Source of the DNA: JAJTHJ01 sp046316025
GTDB lineage: Bacteria; Pseudomonadota; Gammaproteobacteria; Burkholderiales; Burkholderiaceae_F
NCBI GenBank assembly: GCA_046316025.1
Contig: JBKCXU010000028.1
Span: forward strand, 1 to 20,667
Length of the DNA stretch: 20,667 nucleotides
Reading direction: 5' to 3'
Under the pieces are notes generated by a model. It was given only the letters and a program-made list of their open reading frames with translations. It ran no database searches and had not been told where the DNA came from. Position 1 is the stretch's first letter, and the number at the start of each line of letters is the position of its first letter. The translations under genes were made by a program, and so were the position numbers. This document shows, one piece after another, positions 16,340 through 20,667 of the stretch.

Positions 16340-17467
16340 TCAGTTGATCGGCGTCTTCTTGCCGCCGGGATAGTTGTAAAGGGTGGTGGCGGCGTTCGTC
16401 AGCTCGCCGGTCTTGTCGAAACGCACCTTGGTGGTGACGCCGTCGTAGTCGATCGTCGCCAACACCGGCAGGTACTTGGCCGGATCGGTCGAGTTGGCCT
16501 TCTGCATCGCCGCGGCGAGGGTCATCACCGCGTCGTACACGTAGGGGGCATAGACCTGGATCGGCTCCTTGTACTTGGCCTCGAAGCGGGCGCGGAAGTC
16601 CTTGCCCTTGGGCATCTTGTCGAGCGAGGCGCCGCCCTCGGCACAGATCACCTTGTCGCTGATCGCGTCGCCGGCCAGCTTGGCAATCTCCACCGTGCAG
16701 ATGCCGTCGCCGCCGAGCACCGGCACGTTCAAGCCCAACTGCTTCATCTGCCGCAGCATCGGCCCGGCCTGCGTGTCCATGCCGCCGTAGAAGACGACTT
16801 CGGGGTTCTGCGCCCGGATGGTGGTCAAAATGGCATTGAAGTCGGTTGCCTTGTCGTTGGTGAACTGACGCGACACGATGGTGGCGCCGTTTTCCTTGGC
16901 CACCTTCTCGAAGATGTCGGCAACACCTTGCCCGTAGGCGGTGCGGTCGTCGATGATGGCCACGCGTTTGGCTTTCAGCGTCTTGGTGGCGTAATTGGCC
17001 GTGGCGGCGCCCAGCGCGTTGTCGTTGGCGATGATGCGAAACGCCGTGTTGAAGCCCTGCTGCGTGTAGCGCGGGTTGGTCGCCGCCGGCGTGATCTGCG
17101 GGATGCCGGCATCGAAGTAGATCTTCGAAGCCGGAATCGTCGTGCCGGAATTCAGGTGGCCCACCACACCGTTGACTTTGGCATCGACGAGCTTTTGCGC
17201 CACCGCGGCACCCTGCTTGGGATCGGCGGCGTCGTCTTCGCCGATCAGGCGGAAGCGCACCTTCTTGCCGCCGATGGTGAGGTTGCGCGCGTTGAGGTCT
17301 TCGATCGCCATGATCGCGCCGCGCTCGTTGTCCTTGCCGTAGTGGGCCTGCCCGCCGGACAGCGGAGCGACGTGGCCGATCTTCACTTCGACCACGTCCT
17401 GGGCCAGCACCGGGCCGGCCGCGAGCGCTGCCGCGATGGGCAGCAGCTTCAAAGCAGCAAACTTCAT
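16340..17467 (-). CDS. Branched-chain amino acid-type ABC transporter periplasmic binding protein (LivK-like)
   Basis: A 375-residue type I periplasmic binding protein. A Sec signal peptide (1-22) has a basic start, a hydrophobic core and the cleavage site VLA-QD. The mature protein opens with VKIGHVAPLSGGQAHYGKDN, typical of LivJ/LivK proteins, and continues with GVVGHLNSGTTIPASKIY and VYAPYVYDAVMTLAAAM. Ligands in this family include branched-chain amino acids, amides, urea and aromatic acids. The true ligand cannot be told. The Shine-Dalgarno sequence is unusually strong (AGGAGG at 17480-17475, 7 nt before ATG), suggesting high expression. No liv permease or ATPase genes are nearby. It ends 17 bp before a bidirectional terminator, so it looks like a single-gene unit. 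Confidence 0.93.
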   Translation of the reverse strand: MKFAALKLLPIAAALAAGPVLAQDVVEVKIGHVAPLSGGQAHYGKDNERGAIMAIEDLNARNLTIGGKKVRFRLIGEDDAADPKQGAAVAQKLVDAKVNGVVGHLNSGTTIPASKIYFDAGIPQITPAATNPRYTQQGFNTAFRIIANDNALGAATANYATKTLKAKRVAIIDDRTAYGQGVADIFEKVAKENGATIVSRQFTNDKATDFNAILTTIRAQNPEVVFYGGMDTQAGPMLRQMKQLGLNVPVLGGDGICTVEIAKLAGDAISDKVICAEGGASLDKMPKGKDFRARFEAKYKEPIQVYAPYVYDAVMTLAAAMQKANSTDPAKYLPVLATIDYDGVTTKVRFDKTGELTNAATTLYNYPGGKKTPIN

Positions 17468-17549
17468 TCGTCGTCCTCCTGAGTTGGGGGCCACGCGGCC
17501 CGAACGAGTCAGTGTAGCCAAGAATCCGACCGTGCCGCTCCTCTACGGC

Positions 17550-18032
17550 TCAGTCGATCAACAGTGCGGCGGCGAACACGCCGATCATGCTGAAGACGAT
17601 GGCCAGCTTGGCGACCGTGCCGGCGAGCAGGCCCAGCCAGGTGGCGATACCGACCCGCCCGGCGCGCAAAGCGTCGCGATGGGCGATGAACTCACCGATC
17701 GCCGCACCGACCAGCGGCAGAACGAACACGCCAACCAGTCCGGCGAAGATGCCGGCGACGGTGCCGAGCGCGGCGCCGATCAGGCCGTACTTGCTCGCGC
17801 CGGCGCGCTGGGCGGCCACGGTGCTGGCGACGTAATCGAGCGCCACCCCCGCCAGCGCCATGAGTGTGCAGAGACCCAGCGCCACCGGCCCGATCTTCTG
17901 GAACTCGTCGATCCAGGCCGCCAGCACGATGCCGGCCAGCACCAGCAGCACGCCCGGCAAGGCCGGCAAGACGGTGCCGGCGACACCCACCAGCATCATC
18001 GCCACCGCCAGAACCCAGAGCAGCGCGTCCAT
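17550..18032 (-). CDS. DUF456 family membrane protein
   Basis: A 160-residue hydrophobic, glycine/alanine-rich protein matching the DUF456 pattern. The N-terminal segment has a TVLPALPGVLLVLAGIVLAA-like hairpin (20-39). A second hydrophobic stretch covers about 48-70. The glycine-rich region AALGTVAGIFAGLVGVFVLP (87-106) is followed by GAAIGEFIAHRD (109-120), and a final helix spans about 130-157. The function of the family is unknown and I assign none. It starts 4 nt after the stop of the DUF47 gene, so it is probably the last gene of a dnaB-DUF47-DUF456 transcript. GAGG lies 7 nt before its ATG. Confidence 0.85.
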   Translation of the reverse strand: MDALLWVLAVAMMLVGVAGTVLPALPGVLLVLAGIVLAAWIDEFQKIGPVALGLCTLMALAGVALDYVASTVAAQRAGASKYGLIGAALGTVAGIFAGLVGVFVLPLVGAAIGEFIAHRDALRAGRVGIATWLGLLAGTVAKLAIVFSMIGVFAAALLID

Positions 18033-18035
18033 CGG

Positions 18036-18716
18036 TCAGCCTCGCTTGAGCACGATGCTCTCGAGCACACCGGCCACATCCTTGCACATGTCGGTCAGCG
18101 ACTCGAGCACCTCGTACACCGCCTTCAACTTGACGATCTGGCGCGCGTCCGGCTCTTCGCGGAACAGCCGCGACATCGCCGCGCGCAGTACATGGTCGGC
18201 CTGCGCTTCGATCTCATCGACCTCGGCGCACAGCGCCAGCACCGCCGCCGGCGACGGCAGCCGCGCCAGCTGGCCGACCGCCTGCTCCAGCTTGAGCATG
18301 GCCTCCACTGCCAGATCGGCCAACCGCTGCGCCTCGGGCGTGACGGCGAGCAGGTGATACAGGTGCAGCGACTGCGCGGCGTCTTCGGCCAGATCGATCA
18401 CGTCGTCCAGGCGGCTCGCCAGCGCGTGCACCTCGGCCCGCGCAAACGGCGGGAAGAGCGAGGCCCGCAGCCGCGCCTGCACCTGATCGTCCACGCCGTC
18501 GGCGCGCTTCTCGATCGCTTCGATTTCGCGCACGCGGCGGGCCGGGTCGCACACGTCGTGCAGCAGTTGCGCCAGGGCGCGCAGCGCCTCCACGGCCAGC
18601 GCCGCCTGCGCCTCGAACAGCGGGTAGAAGCTGCGATCCACCGGCCGCACACGGCGCAACATGCGGCGCCAGAACGGCCGCGGCTCGCGCGCGTCGGGGG
18701 CGAACTGCGCGCTCAT
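18036..18716 (-). CDS. DUF47 family (PhoU-like) protein
   Basis: A 226-residue all-helical protein of the DUF47 family, related to PhoU and usually encoded beside a low-affinity phosphate permease (PiT). Typical regions are the N-terminal FYPLFEAQAALAVEALRALAQ (30-50), EIEAIEKRADGVDDQVQARL (64-83), and SRLDDVIDLAEDAAQSLHLY (about 100-120). A second PhoU-type acidic repeat, VDEIEAQADHVLRAAMSRLF, lies near 165-185, and the end is VLESIVLKRG. The acidic E-x3-D-like repeats are the metal-binding positions in PhoU relatives. It starts 1 nt after the dnaB stop. The next gene is DUF456, not a PiT permease, so any phosphate role is open. Confidence 0.87.
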   Translation of the reverse strand: MSAQFAPDAREPRPFWRRMLRRVRPVDRSFYPLFEAQAALAVEALRALAQLLHDVCDPARRVREIEAIEKRADGVDDQVQARLRASLFPPFARAEVHALASRLDDVIDLAEDAAQSLHLYHLLAVTPEAQRLADLAVEAMLKLEQAVGQLARLPSPAAVLALCAEVDEIEAQADHVLRAAMSRLFREEPDARQIVKLKAVYEVLESLTDMCKDVAGVLESIVLKRG

Positions 18717-18717
18717 C

Positions 18718-20100
18718 TCAGAACGGCGCGCCGCTGCCGGCGGCCAAATTGTCGAAGCGCGTGTACTCGCCGCGGAACGCGGTGCGCACGGTGCCCAGCG
18801 GTCCGTTGCGCTGCTTGAGGATGATGACTTCCGCCACGCCCTTGTCCTGCGTCTCTTTGTTGTACTGCTCGTCGCGGTAGATGCCGAGGATCACGTCGGC
18901 GTCCTGCTCGATCGCGCCGGACTCGCGCAGATCGGCCATCAGCGGTCGCTTGTCGTTGCGCGACTCGACTGCGCGGTTTAACTGCGATAGCGCGATCACC
19001 GGCACCTGCATTTCCTTGGCCAAGCCCTTCAACGAGCGCGAGATCTCGGAAATCTCCGTGGCGCGGTTTTCGCCCTGACCGCTGACCGACATCAGTTGCA
19101 GGTAGTCAACGATGATCAGGCCCGGCTTGCCCGCGCTCTTGCGCATCCGCCGCGCGCGGGCGCGCAGTTCGATCGGGTTCAGCCCCGGCGTCTCGTCGAT
19201 AAAGAGCGGCGCATCGTGCAGCTTGGCCATCGCGTCGGTGAGCCGCCCCCAGTCGTCCTGCTCCAGCCGGCCGCTGCGCAGCCGCTGCTGGTCGATGCGC
19301 CCGACGGAGCCCAGCATCCGCAGCGCCAGTTGCCCCGCGCCCATTTCCATCGAGAACACGAACACCGGCCACTTTTCGCGGATCGCCACGTGCTCGCCGA
19401 TGTTGAGCGCGAGCGAGGTTTTGCCCATCGACGGCCGGCCGGCGATGATCACCAGATCGCCGGGCTGCAGGCCGGAGGTCATCCGGTCAAGGTCGGAGTA
19501 ACCGGTCGGAATGCCGGTCACGTCGTTCGGGTTCTTGCGGTCGAAAAGCTCCTGGATCCGCTCCATTACGCGTGTGAGCAGCGGCTGGATCTCGGTGAAG
19601 CCGGCGCGACCGCGCGCACCCTCTTCGGCGATGTTGAAGACGCGCGCCTCGGCTTCGTCGAGTATCTGCTTGGTGTCGCGCCCCTGCGGGTTGAGCGCGG
19701 AAGTGGCGATCTCGTCGCCGGCGGAGACCAGCCGGCGCAGGATCGAGCGGTCGCGCACGATTTCCGCGTAGCGGCGGATGTTGGCGGCCGACGGCGTGTT
19801 CTGCGCCAGCGCGTTCAGGTACACGAGGCCGCCGGCCTCATCGGCGCGGCCCGCGGTTTGCAGGCCTTCGTAGACGGTCAGCGCATCGGCCGGCTTGTCC
19901 AGATCGATCAGCCGACTGATCTCGCGGTAGATGAGCTTATGGTCGTGCCGGTAAAAATCTTCGGCATTGAGCGCGTCGCCGATCCGGTCCCAGGCCTCGT
20001 TGTCGATCAGCAGGCCGCCCAGGACGGCCTGCTCGGCATCGATCGAGTGCGGCGGTGTGCGTACCGCCGCCAGTTGCGGATCGACCAAGGGAGAATTCAT
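18718..20100 (-). CDS. dnaB: Replicative DNA helicase DnaB
   Basis: A 460-residue hexameric 5'-to-3' helicase that drives the chromosomal replication fork and recruits primase. The N-terminal helical domain spans about 15-120 and opens with PPHSIDAEQAVLGGLLID (16-33). A linker follows, then the RecA-like motor domain from about 180. Walker A is GRPSMGKTS (221-229), the catalytic-glutamate region is VFSMEMGAGQLALRML, and Walker B is LIIVDYLQLM (328-337). The arginine-rich late motif is around ALSQLNRAVESR. There is no intein and length is normal. The start at MNSPLVDPQL follows GGAG by 5 nt. TATAGT at 20130-20125 could be a -10 box but lacks a -35. Confidence 0.98.
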   Translation of the reverse strand: MNSPLVDPQLAAVRTPPHSIDAEQAVLGGLLIDNEAWDRIGDALNAEDFYRHDHKLIYREISRLIDLDKPADALTVYEGLQTAGRADEAGGLVYLNALAQNTPSAANIRRYAEIVRDRSILRRLVSAGDEIATSALNPQGRDTKQILDEAEARVFNIAEEGARGRAGFTEIQPLLTRVMERIQELFDRKNPNDVTGIPTGYSDLDRMTSGLQPGDLVIIAGRPSMGKTSLALNIGEHVAIREKWPVFVFSMEMGAGQLALRMLGSVGRIDQQRLRSGRLEQDDWGRLTDAMAKLHDAPLFIDETPGLNPIELRARARRMRKSAGKPGLIIVDYLQLMSVSGQGENRATEISEISRSLKGLAKEMQVPVIALSQLNRAVESRNDKRPLMADLRESGAIEQDADVILGIYRDEQYNKETQDKGVAEVIILKQRNGPLGTVRTAFRGEYTRFDNLAAGSGAPF

Positions 20101-20178
20101 CGACGCTCCAAATCAGGGCCGATGACTATAGCCGCGCGGCGGCGCGCGAGCCGCCCGCGCCGCGCGCCCAGCCGCGAA

Positions 20179-20631
20179 CTACGCCGCTTCGCCCGAGACG
20201 GCGACGGCGATCTCGGCCGTTACGTCGGTGTGCAGCGAGATCGTCAGCTTGTGCTCGCCCACCTGCTTCAGCGGCCCCTGCGGCATGCGGATCTGCGCGC
20301 GCTCGACCTTGTGGCCCAGCCGCGCCAGCGCCTCGGCGACGTCGACATTGGTGACCGAGCCAAAGAGCCGCCCGTCCACCCCCGCCTTGGCCCCGATGTG
20401 CACGGTGAGGCCGTTGAGTTTCTCCGCCAATGCCTGCGCTGCCGCGAGCCGCTCGGCCTGCGCCGCCTCCAGCTCGGCGCGGCGCGCTTCGAACTCCTTC
20501 AGCGCCGCGTCGGTGGCGCGGCGCGCCTTGCCGTGCGGGATCAGGTAGTTGCGGGCGTAGCCTTCCTTGACTTTGACCACGTCGCCCAGTTGGCCGAGAT
20601 TGGCCACGCGATCGAGCAGAATGACTTGCAT
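20179..20631 (-). CDS. rplI: 50S ribosomal protein L9
   Basis: A 150-residue two-domain ribosomal protein of the L1-stalk base. The N-terminal rRNA-binding domain contains the L9 signature GDVVKVKEGYARNYLIPHGK (16-35). A long connecting helix (about 41-74) leads to the C-terminal domain with GRLFGSVTNVDVAEAL (87-102) and a final basic/hydrophobic section. Length is standard. The start follows GGGAG by 6 nt and the gene begins 18 bp after the rpsR stop. A 78-bp, extremely GC-rich gap with several possible stems separates it from dnaB. Confidence 0.97.
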   Translation of the reverse strand: MQVILLDRVANLGQLGDVVKVKEGYARNYLIPHGKARRATDAALKEFEARRAELEAAQAERLAAAQALAEKLNGLTVHIGAKAGVDGRLFGSVTNVDVAEALARLGHKVERAQIRMPQGPLKQVGEHKLTISLHTDVTAEIAVAVSGEAA

Positions 20632-20649
20632 CGTCGTCTCCCGCGCCGG

Positions 20650-20667
20650 TTAGTGGTTGTCCGAGTA
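20650..20667 (-). CDS. rpsR: 30S ribosomal protein S18, last five codons (cut by window edge)
   Basis: On the minus strand the edge reads TAC TCG GAC AAC CAC TAA, giving Y-S-D-N-H-stop. This resembles the PYSD/PYTD C-terminus of betaproteobacterial S18. The position directly upstream of rplI fits the conserved rpsF-(priB)-rpsR-rplI order. The identification rests mostly on context, since only 18 bases are visible. Confidence 0.7.
   Translation of the reverse strand, partial: YSDNH

Noticed and set aside
20101..20178. Very GC-rich rplI-dnaB gap as a structured regulatory RNA
   Set aside because: Several overlapping GCGCGC-type stems are possible but none is unique or followed by a U-tract. 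With such composition, chance pairing is expected.

Overview
This is a high-GC window of a bacterial chromosome. Gene order and protein type point to a betaproteobacterium, most likely Burkholderiales or a close relative. The evidence is a one-subunit-per-gene nuo operon in the order tpiA-secG-tRNA-Leu-nuoA-B-C-D-E-F-G, a psd-pssA-leuA block next to rpsO-pnp, and rpsR-rplI-dnaB. No species can be named from the sequence alone. Nearly everything lies on the minus strand. Only an aminotransferase gene and tRNA-Asn lie on the plus strand.

Layout from left to right, with minus-strand transcription running right to left. Positions 1-6342 hold the first seven genes of respiratory complex I (nuoA to nuoG, nuoG cut by the window edge). 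Two foreign-looking items sit inside this operon. One is a Uma2-family (PD-(D/E)XK nuclease-like) gene between nuoD and nuoE. The other is a GC-rich palindromic repeat between nuoF and nuoG. Positions 6394-8742 carry tRNA-Leu(GAG), secG, tpiA and a zinc-independent quinone oxidoreductase gene, all co-oriented with nuo. Positions 8771-8890 hold a second copy of the palindromic repeat. Positions 8919-11478 hold pnp and rpsO with a terminator and a long hairpin between them, a layout that resembles the RNase III/PNPase-controlled rpsO-pnp leader of enterics. Positions 11608-14835 hold leuA, a possible Leu-codon leader ORF with its own promoter, and the overlapping phosphatidylethanolamine genes pssA and psd. 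Positions 14951-16260 (plus strand) hold an AspC/TyrB-family aminotransferase and tRNA-Asn(GTT), closed by a strong bidirectional terminator. Positions 16340-17467 hold an orphan LivK-like periplasmic binding protein. Positions 17550-20667 hold a DUF456 membrane protein, a DUF47 (PhoU-like) protein, dnaB, rplI and the last codons of rpsR.

Most of the window is core housekeeping: NADH oxidation, protein export, glycolysis, RNA decay and translation, leucine and phospholipid synthesis, and replication. I see no phage, insertion sequence, CRISPR array or defence island. The most unusual features are the translationally coupled Uma2 gene inside nuo, the paired inverted-repeat elements (one apparently supplying the nuoG ribosome-binding region), the possible leuA leader peptide, and the DUF47-DUF456 pair without a phosphate permease. 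No gap between genes exceeds 300 bases. The longest is 13159-13366, and it holds the leader ORF and promoter described below.
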